Assembly: GCA_965153355.1 (NCBI GenBank)
Contig: OZ231127.1
Span: forward strand, 49,972,001 to 50,036,000
Source of the DNA: Flaccisagitta enflata
Lineage: Eukaryota; Chaetognatha; Sagittoidea; Aphragmophora
Reading direction: 5' to 3'
DNA length: 64,000 nucleotides
Shown here: piece after piece, positions 10,490-22,361 of the stretch
Layout: every line of letters starts with the position of its first letter
How positions within the stretch are numbered: position 1 is the first letter of the stretch
Notes under the pieces: model-generated
Seen by the model: the letters and a program-made list of their open reading frames with translations, nothing else
What the model was told of the DNA's origin: nothing
The model's database searches: none
Translations under genes and position numbers: made by a program

Positions 10490-11962
10490 TCAATTAGGTA
10501 AATAATTAATGGCTTGCTCTTTAATTTCCCGGGATTTAAAGAGTTTCACACTCTCAGCTTTCATGGCGGAGGATGGATCAGAGAGATCGTTTAGTGCCTG
10601 AATGTAAGCCAAATCATCCTGTCTCATAATTTCACTCAAGGTAAAACTTTGAAAGCTTTTGAATAAAAAATCCCCCACAATAGGGCCACATGGATGCTTC
10701 TTGTCCGGTTCAAAGATCCAATCATCAAACATTGGGCCAAGTTGACGAGGATCTCCAAAGAAAACAGTATCAAGTCCCCCATAGTCACTCGTGGTCTGTT
10801 TTATCGTTTTCAGATGTTTGTTGATTTTTGTATTCATATGGGCCCCTATGTATGAAAACTCATCCGCACACAAAAATTTGATGTTGGCAAAAGCATCAAT
10901 CAACTGCTGCAATCGTTTGTCACTTATCAACCCAAAAACAGAATCATCAGAAAGATTTTGGTTAATTTTCATGCCTAAAGCACTGTGGAATGTCAAACCG
11001 CCCGAGTTGAAAGCGGCATTTCCGGTAAACACGCATATTATGGAATAGGCAGAGTTTGGGTCATTACTCCTTAAATTTGAGTAAAAATTGTCAACCCACA
11101 TATTTATGGCTTGCAACAATCTTGATTTGCCAGTTCCCGCTGGACCCATTATCATGATCCGAATAGGAATACTCAACTGAACTCTTCTGATTATGTCATA
11201 GAAAATTTCTTTTTGCCTTTTGTTTAGACTTCTGTAAACAGCATTCTGTTCTTCTGCAAAGGCAGTACATTTCATGATCTTCACATCTTCATTTCTGAAG
11301 TAGTCCTCCCCTAATTCATGGATCAAATCAAGGTCAACATGTTCCTTATCAATGACTCCATCATTTTGCAATTCATTGACCATTGCCGCAGCACTTTCAT
11401 CATTGTCCAGCGATGGTACAATATTATCTTGGAAGTCATCAATTTCAGGGTCTTTTGATAATTTTTCCAATGTCTGTTCGTCAATCTTATGTAACTCAGA
11501 CTTCTTGCCCTCCAAGTACTCTTTCAAAGACAGATAACGATCTGTGTAGGTATCAAAATCACCATACAGCTTATCTTCATTTCGCCATGGAACAAATAAC
11601 ATCAAAAGTACTCTTGCATAATTTTCCATATCTATCTCTGAAGAGTACTGATGATATTGAAGTATTCTTTTCTTGCCAGATACACCTAAAGCATAGTCTG
11701 CCAAGCACAATTTTTCATCATCTACAGATCTTTTGCTGTATCTACAATGTAAATTTTCAATGAAAATGTCTTCATCATTGTCTTTCATGTGTTTCAATTG
11801 ATCTTTACTTTTCAGCATTTTGACCCGTTCATTTTTGGGATAAGTGTTTATAAAAACCTTTGTTCTAGTGGATTGAGTTTTATGCATTTGACAAAGGTCA
11901 TACACCACTTCTTGAGCAGATACTTCGCTAGCACCCTGAAATTCTTTGCAAATTCGAGTCAT
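10490..11962 (-). pseudogene. Helentron polyprotein, middle part: PIF1-type helicase
   Basis: 490 codons from an internal ATG to TGA at 10490-10492. The opening segment (SAQEVVYDLCQM, then TKVFINTYP) is the conserved linker between Rep and helicase in Helitrons, so the ATG at 11962 is internal and the real N-terminus lies upstream of the TTAA-flanked insertion. Superfamily 1B helicase motifs are complete up to the stop: Walker A GPAGTGKS (about residue 273-280), DEFS (Walker B/DExx), FGDPRQL (motif III) and LSEIMRQ (motif IV). The remaining motifs are in the next frame, same phase, after the TGA. The helicase unwinds DNA during rolling-circle transposition. As it stands the protein is truncated. 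Confidence 0.88.
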
Positions 11963-11973
11963 TTTTGTCTTAA

Positions 11974-12668
11974 GGTAGGGAGACCGTAATTAGCCTTATG
12001 TTTTTTTTCTAAACACCAGCAATCTCTGCCTCCATTCCTCAATAACATGACAGCTGAGCATTGGGAGAACTGCGTGGCTGGTAGTAAGATCATGAAGAAG
12101 CTGGCATGTTTTTTCTATTCTCCACTGTTTATTGATTGTCGAATTCACTCCAATGCTATCATTCGCGATCCTTCTTAGGAGGTTTTATACAATTTATTAG
12201 GTCCTCACTTTCTATGAGGCTGGTTGTTCTCAAGCCTGAGTGTGGCCCAACTAACATGACTACTAGCGCCACATTCAGGCTGAGCTGTGATTGGTTGTTG
12301 GGTCATGTCATGAACGCTCATTGGTTGGTGCACCATATGTTGTTAAGAGTCATAAATTTTACGTTACATAGGGAAAAATTGTGGCAACCAATGGCATAGC
12401 TTAGAATGTTTAAGCAGCTAATCAGGGAATTAGCATCAGTACAAGAAATTTACGTCAGTGAATGAACTCTAAAATTTATCAACTTTTCCTCAAGAGCAGC
12501 TGAAATGTTGTTACCTTTCCAAGAGGTGAGAAAACAGATGTTTTCAGATGAGGGATAACTCGAGTTCGAATTTTCTCATGTAATGTGATTCATATCAAGC
12601 CCATTGAGTCCTTAGACTCCATAAAACCCTAGAAATCATGATAGTTCTGAATGACCGACCCTCCCCAC
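11974..12668. mobile_element. TTAA-flanked insertion (piggyBac/Kolobok-type MITE) inside the Helentron frame
   Basis: Flanked by TTAA within CTTAAG on both sides (11970-11973 and 12669-12672). Ends are imperfect inverted repeats: GTAGGGAG..ACCGTAATT-AG against GTGGGGAGGGTCGGTCATTCAG with small gaps. It lies exactly where Rep homology stops and helicase-linker homology resumes. Removing it with one TTAA takes out 699 bp (233 codons), leaving the frame intact. No coding capacity. An intron using the neighbouring GT and AG would be 700 bp and would shift the frame, so insertion is preferred. Confidence 0.75.
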
Positions 12669-15600
12669 TTAAGGGAGGAATTTTTCTTCTTACAATCTGC
12701 CACAACCTGACGTAAGAGTCTACTCATCCCTCGGTATGACTTTCCAATGTAATTGATGACATACATACAAACGGAATATGGATCCAATATGTATTGGATA
12801 TCCATATTCCCAATCCAGGCTTTTAAAAGGTCTTCATTGTAATTGTTGACCCTAACATCTTTGAGATCCCTCTTCATGAACACCTCTGCTCTTTTCAAAG
12901 TAGACGCAATTGCAATGTAGTATTGCTCAAAGTCCATTTCTAAAGCAGTAAGGAATTCTTGAAATGTCATGGTGAAAAATTTGGGGTCATTCAGATCCAT
13001 CTCATCGAGAAATTTTTTCATACGGGCTGTACGATCTTTGTTCTCCTTGATAAATTGCATTTTGAGACGTTCTTGAACATCTTCATCAACATCAGGAAAT
13101 CTTTTCTTGATGTACACAGTCCAATCAAGAGGTTCTATGATCCTGGTTCTATCCATTGGATGTCGCGGAAATCTAAACCTGCATTTCTTTCTCCCTTTCT
13201 TTTTACAGCATTCCGTGTGCTTGTGAATTTGGCAACGCAGATGAAACGGAACATTTTCTCTATCTTCAGAAGAGATGGAGCAATTGACATACTTGTCAAT
13301 GTATCCAGATATCTCTTCGTTGCTTTGAATTCCATACTTTGGAGCATCGTGCTTCCACATGATCATGTGAACATGTGGAGAGCCGCGTTGTTGGAATTCG
13401 ATGCGGAAAAAGTAATCGTCCAAGTTGGCTTCATAATGCAGCTTTTCTTTCAAAACTGTCTTCAGGAACGCTTCAAAGCGATGATTGAAATGACGGGCGC
13501 AAAGAACGGCATTGCCTCTTATCAACTCCACTTTTTTTTCCCAACTCATGTTGTAGACTTCTTCTTCAGATAGTATTTTGCCATCTTTATCTCTTTGCAA
13601 AGACCGAATCAGCCCGGGCCACCAAGTTTCACACGCAGTGAAAGTCAGAAACCACGTCGGCATCCCAAGCTGACGCACCATGGCAAACAACTCCCCCTTA
13701 ACCTTTTGCCAGTAAGCGGGACTACATCGATTGGAAGCTAATACCTTGTAACCGCCATCATGTTTGAGAATGTTTTGGAAGTCGTTACCTAATACATCTT
13801 TGGCAGTTACAGAAGCTCCATCCACTTTTTTTCCTTTTTTCATGTTGATATTTATATTATTTTTGTGGAGAATTGTTTCCGCCTTTCGAAAAATGGAAAA
13901 CGGATATGTTGGATGCGTTCTATATCTGTTGTCTTCATGCATGAGCTGAAGTTTACATTTATCCTTGAAAGACATGGCAACAATGTGTTCTTTTGGCTTC
14001 ACTCCGGCGTTGAGAGTTGGGTAAGCCAAATCCTCACAGTGTTCATCAAGTGTCATGGGCAAAGGTGTTTCCCCTTCACCAGGAGCCACTGAAAAATCAT
14101 TCCTGGCATACACCATGTCTTGCAGCTCATCTATTTCATTGATGATCATCGTGTCATCATTACCTATGTTTGTTGGGTAATCATCACCCAACTCATCCCA
14201 ATCATCGTCGTCATCTTCCTCATCTACATCCACTGGAATGTCAAGGTTTTCACCTTGCTTATTTGATGAAGACTCCTCACTGAGATCCATTCCTTTCATG
14301 CTTTCTTGCAAATTCGCCTCATTGATTTCATTGAGTGTTTCAAAATTGTTAGTAACAATCTCTACTCCAGCTTCTTTGTACAATTCAGACTCAGCCAGAA
14401 TGCTAAGAGCTTGTTTGACCTTGTTGAGATCAATGTTCTGAGCAAGGTAATCATGATCATATTCTATTTTGCGTTTAAAATGCAATTGCATTACTTGATT
14501 ATCCAGTCTGGGGCATGGCAATTGCAAATTAAGTTTTCCAAGATCTATCGGAACATTAACCACATTACTCTTGATGCCCCTCTGCCTATCGCAGCCCAGT
14601 TTTTGCAACCTCAAAAACTGAACACGTGGAGCAACGCATCTCTCCTCTCCTTCATTCAGTGACTTTACCTCAGGAGGTACATAAGGCAATCTATTACCAT
14701 TTATGACCGCGTATTTTGGCATTTTTCCATTTTTCAAATTTGCATAGCAGGTGTTGCAAATATATTCAATTCCATCAAAACTTAATTTGCTTGTCCTGCA
14801 GTTATATTGATTACCCCCAATTTTCACCACAGTATCTAATTTATTATTCATTTTTACCACCTGGTTTTCAAACAAACTTCGGTGACAGACAGTGCAGACA
14901 AAGTCCGATCCATACTTGATGAGATCATAAAAATTTTGGTACTGAGAGACAATTGCCCGCCTGTTTACCTTGTAGCTTTCATCATGCATTCTCATTACTG
15001 ATAGCTTTAAATTTTTTGCAAGTCTCAAATTTCTTAGATGCGCTTTGGCACCTTTGTATCTTTTTGCAGTAGTGACTGATTGTTTAGCTTTGTTTTCCTT
15101 GTAGGAGCTACGTTTTCTGGTCAATATATCATTTTGATTTTCTTTATAGTGGCTTTTCTTGTTTGTCAAAATTTGATTTTTGTTCTGATTATAATGTGTT
15201 TGTCTATCTGTCAAAATTTGATCTTTGTTCTGATCATAATGCAAATGCCTATCTGTCAAAATTTGATCTTTGTTCTGATCATAATGCAAATGCCTATCTG
15301 TCAAAATTTGATCTTTGTTCTGATCATAATGCAAATGCCTATCTGTCAAAATTGTGTCTTTGCTCTGATCATAGTGCAATTTCCTGTCTTCCAAAATTTT
15401 TTCTTTGTTCTTCTCATAATTTTCTTTCATCCGTTCTCTGGCCTTAGATAGTAATTCCTGATTTTCTGCTTCAGATAATTTTTTTGCCCTTATTTCACGT
15501 CTTTTTTTTTGCCTTCTTGCCTCTTCACTCTTAGATCTTTTTCCCTTTCCACCCAACAATAACGATATTTCTTCTCTTTGAGAAAACCCAGAGCTTGAGT

Positions 15601-17227
15601 TAGCTTCATCATCATTTTGACTAGTAAAGTAATCTACTAATGTTTCTATTTTGCCATCTTTTTTCTCCAATTGTATGAGACACCCACGTTTCGAGTTGTA
15701 TGTCAGAGATATTTTATCCTCTATATCTTTTGAATCTTTTGATAGACTCTTAACCATAGGATTGAGGAATCCTTTGATTTTTTTCATCACTTTCTTTAAA
15801 TGTCCCCTAGAAAAATTTCTTGGTTGAGGGATTTTCTTTTTTGGATGTTCATCACTCAATTCATCACAAACACCATCATCAACCAAACCAGAATCAATAC
15901 CATTGTTATCATCACCAGCCACATCATCGCTATCATCCTTAAGCGAGCAGGGATGTTCTTCTTTAACAGCATAGGTCTTTTTCAGCTGAGGTCGTCTTTG
16001 ATTTTGGAAAGAGGTTAATTTTTGCTGCAATTTGATGAGCAGATTTGGGTCCCTTTCAAATTTTTTTTGCAATTGAGGAGGTGTTCGTTTTATTGAAGGG
16101 GATGGATCTGTCCTTGAATTAAGTTTCAACAAACCTCGTCCCCTAGAAACCTCTGATTGGTTGCAAGAAAATTCTGGTCGCTCATACCAAGTAATCTTGC
16201 GTTTCGCCTGTTTCTTTGGCTGTTCTTCTCGGTGTTGGTCTTTGTTGCTGACTTTTTTCATTCGTTCCACTCTCGGTTTTGCACGTGGAAGATGATTGGG
16301 CTGAGAAAAACAATAATCGGAAACAGGAGGAAACCAGAGATCTGCTTTTTTTGGCTTCTTCTGCTTTTTGCGGAGAACAGGAGCATATTTGGGCAGACAA
16401 GCAGGTGATTTAGATGCTTGCTTGGCAGCCTGTTTGATTGGGCCTCTGAAAGAAACATCTTGAGCAATGCAACACTGCAAAATGAAATAGTTTGGATTAG
16501 GTTTTTCTTTGCGTGTCATTTTTGGTACGGCAACCTGCGGTTCAAACGAAAATTTACCGGAAGCTTCTGGTAAAGGAGGGAAGTCATCCTGTGAAAGTGA
16601 AAACTTTGATTTGGGTTTGAGGAGATACTGTACCATTTTGAGTTTACCATCTGTCTGGCCTTTTGTACCATCTGTCAAATGCAACCCATCAGATGTTAGA
16701 TAGGGAAGCCACTTGTGAAGGGGAGGTGAGATAACAGACCTCACCTGATTGTTGTGACGAGGACAAACGGTAAAACAACTCTGATAGAGTGAAATGGCAT
16801 CGTTTGTGGTGTCTATCCAGGTTTGCGATCCGCACTCTGGATGATTGTGAATCATGCTTGGATTTTCGGACAGTCGGCGCATTGGGATTGGAGCCAAAAT
16901 CAGCTTTGTTATGGGATATTGTGTACAAAACCCATGAACAAGATTACTGCGCACCCTTGCAATCATTTTGCATTTCATCACATGGCAGTCATCCTCATTA
17001 CGATTGAAATCATTCGCACCAGCAACCAAAAAGACATAGTCATAAGACTTTTCCTGCATGAGTGTATGAACCTCACCATTACCGCCTAACAGTTGATCGG
17101 TGGTTTTACCTGGAAAACACCGAACATGCAACTCACTCAAACCATAATTCTTCATCAAGAGTCGCCTTGCCGCAATGGAGCATCCTCTCATGAGACTATC
17201 TGCTAAAAGCAATCCGATAGTCTTCAT
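12629..17227 (-). pseudogene. Helentron polyprotein, N-terminal part: SGNH-like domain, Cys-rich domain, Rep nuclease
   Basis: 1532 codons from ATG. Residues 3-190 look like an SGNH hydrolase: ADS with Ser 11, GAND with Asn 72, and DGLH with Asp 180 and His 183. Then a basic, Pro/Lys-rich linker with an acidic patch near 430-455. About 600-700 is a Lys-rich segment of 15-residue repeats (DRHLHYDQNKDQILT). About 800-920 is a Cys-rich domain (CTVC...CNTC) of the type seen between repeats and Rep in Helitrons. Rep follows, with the HUH motif HVH at 1285-1287 and catalytic tyrosines 1489 and 1493 in YVINYIGK. Rep nicks and joins single-stranded DNA in rolling-circle transposition. The last ~14 residues before the stop come from the TTAA-flanked insertion. 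The start fits because the first beta strand of the SGNH fold begins at residue 3. Confidence 0.88.
15123..15434 (-). repeat. 45-bp coding minisatellite in the Helentron Rep protein
   Basis: About seven tandem 45-bp units, each encoding 15 residues of the form DRHLHYDQNKDQILT. The three central copies are identical or nearly so, and the outer ones drift (TDRQTHYNQNKNQIL, TNKKSHYKENQNDIL). The period is a multiple of three, so copy-number change keeps the frame. Predicted helical and highly charged. Confidence 0.92.
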
Positions 17228-17484
17228 TTTTCAATCAAGTCACTACTCATCAGACAATTAACATGACCTGATTTTCTTTACGAAGGAAGCTTTGGTACTG
17301 CCAATCTCATGAATCTTCACGATAACCGCATCACATGATCTGAAATGGTAGATCCACACACAAACAAAAAGAGAGATAAGTAACTATCTGGCTGTCATTC
17401 CGCCTGTCTGGAAGTCTGTAAGTCTATCTGTCTGTCTTTCTGAGCATTTTTTCTGCTTATCTTCCTGGGCTTTTTTAAGTCATA

Positions 17485-17488
<4 letters not shown>
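17228..17488. other. Upstream of the Helentron frame; no feature recognised
   Basis: Should contain the promoter and 5' end of the Helentron, but no terminal motif, TATA box or subterminal inverted repeat could be assigned. Confidence 0.4.

Positions 17489-17562
<74 letters not shown>
17489..17562. repeat. (CT)n microsatellite
   Basis: About 74 bp of CT, followed by short CTTG(C)-CTGT degenerate repeats. Confidence 0.97.
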
Positions 17563-17564
<2 letters not shown>

Positions 17565-17709
17565 CGCTCTTGCTCTTGCTCTCTGTCTCTGTCTCTGTCT
17601 CACAAATTCCGTGTTTTGATCCATCACTAGCTCTCATTCGTGGCCTTTTTTTGTTTTACTCGCAGTCATGCATACTCACACATGCATACAAACGCACATG
17701 CATGCACAC

Positions 17710-18349
17710 TAGCTTGTACCTAAATGACAAAAACAGTAAAATAAACATTCTACGAGCATATCACGTTGCGGGACTGTCTCAGGCTTCTATTGAAATCAAT
17801 ATTGACTTTAAAATTCTACTTTTAGGTGGCCGCGCCTTACCTTCTATAAACCCTACCCCTATAGGAAATCCAAAATTTCAAAGTTCTCAAATTTCAATTA
17901 TGACTGCAGATTTGGAATCTGCAGAAAAAACTGTCACTTGAAAGTGTTTTCCTTTTTTTAATATTCCTATTAGTGGTCAAAAGTGATGTCAAATATGGCG
18001 AAACATACCTTCCTTTTTAATTTCTTTGTAAAAACATTGAACTTACCTTCGTTTAAAATCTTTAGCCTGGATTTTGATAATGATCCCAAAGGAATATTGA
18101 AAAAAGAAAAGCACTTTCAACATACAGTTTTTCATGCAGATTTCAAATCTGCAGTCAAAATTTTGATTTGAGCAATTTGAAATTTTTAGTTTCCTATTGA
18201 CTCATAGGAAGTTCAAGGTAAGGCGCGTAAAGCAAGATGTAAACTTTTTAAGCTGAAAATGATGATGATAGAAGCCCAAGACAGCTCTTCAACATGAACT
18301 GCTCGTAGAATTTTGATTTTTTTGGTTTTAGTCATTTCAGTACAGGCTA
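17710..18349 (-). mobile_element. hAT-type MITE, family TAGCCTGTAC, copy 1 (640 bp)
   Basis: Ends TAGCTTGTACCTAAATGAC and GTCATTTCAGTACAGGCTA are inverted repeats. Flanks ATGCACAC (17702-17709) and ATACACAC (18350-18357) match in 7 of 8 positions, as for an 8-bp hAT duplication within CA-rich DNA. Internal palindromes include GCGCCTTACCTTCTATAAAC and CTGCAGATTTGGAATCTGCAG. The element at 62050-62688 is a second copy in the opposite orientation. Confidence 0.85.
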
Positions 18350-18434
18350 ATACACACGTATGCACGCAAACAAGTACACACACACAAGTCCACCATACTC
18401 CCACACATGCGCGTGCACGCACACAGATGTATAT

Positions 18435-18555
<121 letters not shown>

Positions 18556-18708
18556 GACATCGTTTATTACTCACCATCCAATGAACAAATGTCTGCTGAT
18601 CAAATCTTAACTTTTTGGTGCTGGATTTGTTTTATTGCAGCTGTACAGAGTTTCTTTAAACACGGTACAATCGTTTTTCAGAGGTCAGTTTCTTAAATGC
18701 ATTTTTTT

Positions 18709-18719
18709 CTCTCTCTCCT

Positions 18720-18811
<92 letters not shown>
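18709..18811. repeat. (CT)n microsatellite
   Basis: CT dinucleotides with short CTCCTT interruptions at the start. Confidence 0.97.
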
Positions 18812-18814
<3 letters not shown>

Positions 18815-18962
18815 TCTATTGTTAGTTGCATTCAGGCGACCCAAGAACTTGCCGTGTCGGTCGGTCGGTCTGTTGATCGGTCACCTCACATTTCTGTTTT
18901 CCGCTCCCGCCCACTTGTCTGTGACTGGGGGTAAAGGATATGGCCTTGTAGTTGTTGTTTTT

Positions 18963-19050
18963 AGTTGTGTGCTACGTAACTCAATAAGCCACTTTTCAGT
19001 CCGTCGGTTGGTCAATCCGTCAGTTCGTTGGTCCCTCCATCACGGTTGTT
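18963..19050 (+). repeat. Hairpin-family repeat, decayed copy
   Basis: AGTTGTGTGCTACGTAACT at 18963-18981 is the version-A hairpin with CpG changed to TpG or CpA. It is followed by the family-typical CAGTCCGTCGGTTGGTC. The distal end is not recognisable. A second fragment with GTCGGTCGGTCGGTC lies at about 18832-18890. Confidence 0.6.
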
Positions 19051-19164
19051 TTAAAGGTTTTTTATCACATTTTTATTTCCTTGAATGGTAAAGAGGAAAC
19101 TTGGAGGAGTAAACAGACGTTTTAAATGTGTTTCTGAGAAAAATATGTTTGTCTGTCAGTCTGC

Positions 19165-19480
19165 CTACACACTCGCACACACACACACACGCACACACAC
19201 ACACACACACACACGCACACACACACACCCGCACATACACACGCACGTACACGCACGCACGCACACACACGCATGCATGCACAAGCATCCTTTTTTATAG
19301 AAAACTTTTACATTAGATTTTATTACAGTCTTGCATTCACAAGCAAACATAATCAAACACAAGCGCACGCACATGCATGCACGCATGTACACCCACACAC
19401 ACAAGCACAATCACACCCATAAACAAATATCATCTTGCACACACCCGATAACACATGCACACATGCGCACAAATCCTTTT
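19165..19480. repeat. CA/CG-rich alternating purine-pyrimidine tract
   Basis: Interrupted (CA)n with many CG and TG steps (CACGCACGCACAC). Strict purine-pyrimidine alternation makes Z-DNA formation possible. A similar tract is at 19920-20100. Confidence 0.85.
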
Positions 19481-19649
19481 TTGTGGAAAACTAGGAGTGA
19501 AGCACCAATCAACCACTCAGTGAGGGTTTTCAAGGCCCTCTTTCATTCATTTAGGATTGGTTATTGTGGGTGATATTGTTTTACTTGCCATACTAACTAA
19601 CCATGCAATGACTTTCCAACCAAGCGGGAGAATGCTTATTTGTTATTCC

Positions 19650-19651
<2 letters not shown>

Positions 19652-19709
<58 letters not shown>

Positions 19710-19757
19710 CACTTTCTCTCTTTCTCTCTTTCTCTCTTTCTCTCTCTCTCTCTCTCC
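19652..19757. repeat. (CT)n / (CTTT)n microsatellite
   Basis: CT dinucleotides passing into CTTTCTCT variants immediately before a hairpin-family repeat. Confidence 0.95.
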
Positions 19758-19770
19758 CTTTGCCTTTTTT

Positions 19771-19915
19771 AGTCGCGGACAGGCGACTCTACACCTTGCC
19801 AAGTCGGTCCATTAGTCAGTCCACCTGTCAATACGTAATATTTCTGAATTGCGATCGGTTTTCGCATTATTGCTCCTGCCCAACCGTCCGCGACTGGATT
19901 GGCATGTATCCAGCT
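19771..19915 (+). mobile_element. Hairpin-family repeat, version D (about 145 bp)
   Basis: Starts after TTTTTT with hairpin AGTCGC-GGACAG-GCGACT (19771-19788). Then come CTCTACACCTTGCC and a GTCGGTCC-type repeat, the conserved TGCTCCTGCCCA, and the inverted distal arm GTCCGCGACT at 19886-19895, which is complementary to the first hairpin arm plus loop. The other full version-D copy is at 25721-25876. Confidence 0.82.
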
Positions 19916-19919
19916 TCTT

Positions 19920-20100
19920 TTCCATCAGATGCACACGCATGCATACACAAATACACACACGCATACAAATGCAAAAGCATGTATACAAAAATGCACATGC
20001 ATGCACACACTCAAATTCACACACATACAAACACACATACACGTGCGCGCGCACACTCGCACGTGCGCATGCACGCGCGTAAACACACACACATACATAC
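19920..20100. repeat. CA-rich imperfect microsatellite
   Basis: Interrupted ACAC/ATAC/GCAC tract with a GTGCGCGCGCAC core near 20042-20053; alternating purine-pyrimidine. Confidence 0.8.
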
Positions 20101-22225
20101 TGTCTCTGTCTACAAAAGTGAACTAACCTTGTTACATCGCTGTCTTGCCCAACTTGATTCTTTTTTTTTTTCTTTTTTTTTGTTTTGGTTGCTGGAATCT
20201 TTTCACAAGCGACTGTACTTAGCTCGTCCGAACCAAGTACAAAGTTTTTGTAGGAGCTGATTTCTATGGTGCATTTTTTCCTTAGCTCTGACATTACGCT
20301 TATTATGACTATGACTATGATATTGATTGTCATTGTTAAAATTGCTGTCAATATCGTTTTAGTTGTTACCATTATCATTGTTGATGTTCTTGTTAAGATG
20401 GCAGTTGTTACCCTCATACTCAGTTGTGTAGCTGCTGATATCCGACATCATCGCCACAATTTGATTAAGGATACATGTATCATTTCAACGATTGATTTTT
20501 TCAAAAAAACATTGATGTGCTATCTGAAAACAACGAAACAGCATAGGTCATCGGCCCCTTCGGGGCCGCTGCCCCTCTAACCTTCACACATCCACATACA
20601 CTCACATAGGGGCAACGGGTACCGCTGACCATCTAACGCTTTTGCGACTATTATTGGGCTACCCCTCACATTTTTTTGTTTACCTCTCGCGAGCAGGTGA
20701 CAAGAAGCGAAGCGGCCGCGAAGAAGAAGACGAAGAAATGTTGAATCGAAGGGAAACCGGGATGGAAACTTCGACGCGGCAAGAAAACCTTCAAGCCATT
20801 TCGCCACGGAGGGGTGGACGGGGGTGAGGATGACGAGGAGGGTGACGACGAGGTCGACGAAGATACATAACGAGGGGACGAAGCACGCAGAGTGTAGAAA
20901 GTGCCGAATGAGGACGTATGTGACGAGGAGGAGGGAACGCGAGAGGAGGTGATCAAAGCGCCGTTGTTGACCCGACGGCGGCCGCTGAAAAACGGAGATG
21001 ACATTCTTTTTTTTTAATTGGTAATCCTTGATTTTCATGAATGATTACACATTCGATGATCGAACACGCGACGTCGCTATGTTTGATGTACATTCGTTTT
21101 ATTCCAATTTGTAATTTTCATCTTCTCCTTTTTTCCGATTTTGAGTTTGTAAATCCGGTTATATGTTGGGTAAATCCATTGCATATTTCGATATGCATTA
21201 GCAAATTTCCTAGCATAATCTTTTTTACCAAAGCCTTTACGTATAATCCAAGATGGTAATTCTTTTCTATTTTTTTTTCTATTATTTCTTTTCTATTCTT
21301 TCCAGGCTGAAGCTAATCCAGATATAGATTCCTTGTGTTGGAATAAGAGCACGAAGAAGATGTTGAGGGTGAGAAGGTAGAAAGTAACAAAGGTTCAGTC
21401 CGCGCTGTGCGCTTTACGGACGAGCCGATAAACGCTCATAAAGAGACCAGAGGGTGAAGGCAGAGGGTGTCACAATCTTGCACTGATGGGGATTCGTCCA
21501 TAGGATAAGAAGTACTTGAAGAGTCGTGAAACGTATGACTTCTCCTAGAATAGCTTATTTCATATCGTATTTATCCATGTATACGTAAAATGACGAACGT
21601 AGTGGGCGATTAATTTAGGGTCGAAGGGGGAAATCTGTGCGAACAAAGAGAAGAGAATTAACAATTTTTTTTTCAACCATCGAATTCCAATTTCCCAAAG
21701 TTCTTTTTTCCTCCATCACATTCCTTTTTTTAGACTCCCCATTTCCTTTGTTCTTAGGTTCTCATCATTTTTTCATACTTCTTTTTTTTTCCACGCCAAT
21801 TTTCATGTCATGGCTCTTCTGTCTGTGCCCTCTACTTCTTTTTTTCTTTTTTTCTTTTTATCGTTTTATCAGTTATTTGTTCTCTCATCTTTTCCAATTT
21901 CGTCCTTTGTTCATCAAACCATTCTAACCATCATTTGCATCACCACTGGGCTTTGTTTTATGAATCTTTTTTTGGATTAGCTAAAAATACACTTTTTTTT
22001 GCCTTTGGCTTCAATGTTGTTTGCATTTTATTGCGCGAGGGAAGAAGCTTCAATTTAATTTACATTTTTCTATCCTGTCAGATTTCTTTTCTTTGTTCCT
22101 GCAAGTCGCGTGATTCTTTTTTCTGCACGCAAAATGAGAATAATTTATTTACATTTTCCAATTTGAAAACGAAAGCTGCTTATATCCAATCCATTTTCAA
22201 AAATTTTAGCGAAAGCTATCCGTGA
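20101..22225. other. Non-coding; no gene supported
   Basis: Contains an AT-rich part, the GCATAGGTCATCGG hairpin motif at 20541-20573, and a GC-rich block at 20690-21000 with GACGAGGAGG-type purine runs. The minus-strand frame at 20577-21038 lies in that block and shows no domain. 21640-21930 is T-rich. Confidence 0.45.
20541..20573 (+). repeat. GCATAGGTCATCGG/GGCCCC-hairpin motif, copy 5
   Basis: Best-preserved copy: GCATAGGTCATCGG then GGCCCCTTCGGGGCC with its full 6-bp stem. It lies 16 kb from the other four copies, so the motif is not confined to the minisatellite. Confidence 0.75.

Positions 22226-22361
<136 letters not shown>

Larger units (their letters stand above)
7938..17227 (-). 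mobile_element. Helentron-type rolling-circle transposon (coding part; ends not fixed)
   Basis: Three long minus-strand frames (17227-12629, 11962-10490, 10459-8015) are all in the same phase and together give one Helitron-superfamily protein. Order: SGNH-like domain, Lys/Glu-rich repeat region, Cys-rich domain, HUH/two-Tyr Rep, PIF1 helicase, EEP endonuclease, USP-like protease. The endonuclease after the helicase is what separates Helentrons (Helitron2) from canonical Helitrons. Two lesions break it: a TTAA-flanked 695-bp insertion whose removal with one TTAA (699 bp) keeps the frame, and a TGA at 10490-10492. Element termini beyond the coding region are not identified. Confidence 0.85.

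Noticed and set aside
11969-12668. Spliced intron between the Rep and helicase parts
   Set aside because: The GT and AG at the boundaries would define 700 bp and shift the frame, whereas a TTAA insertion of 699 bp keeps it. Other splice sites cannot be excluded without RNA data.
15080-15451. Hydrophobic plus-strand repeat protein (CQNLIFVLII units)
   Set aside because: It is the antisense shadow of the 45-bp coding minisatellite in the Helentron Rep frame.
20577-21038. 153-codon minus-strand gene
   Set aside because: It lies in a GC/purine-biased block, has Leu/Arg/Ser-rich composition and no recognisable domain, and overlaps a dispersed repeat motif.
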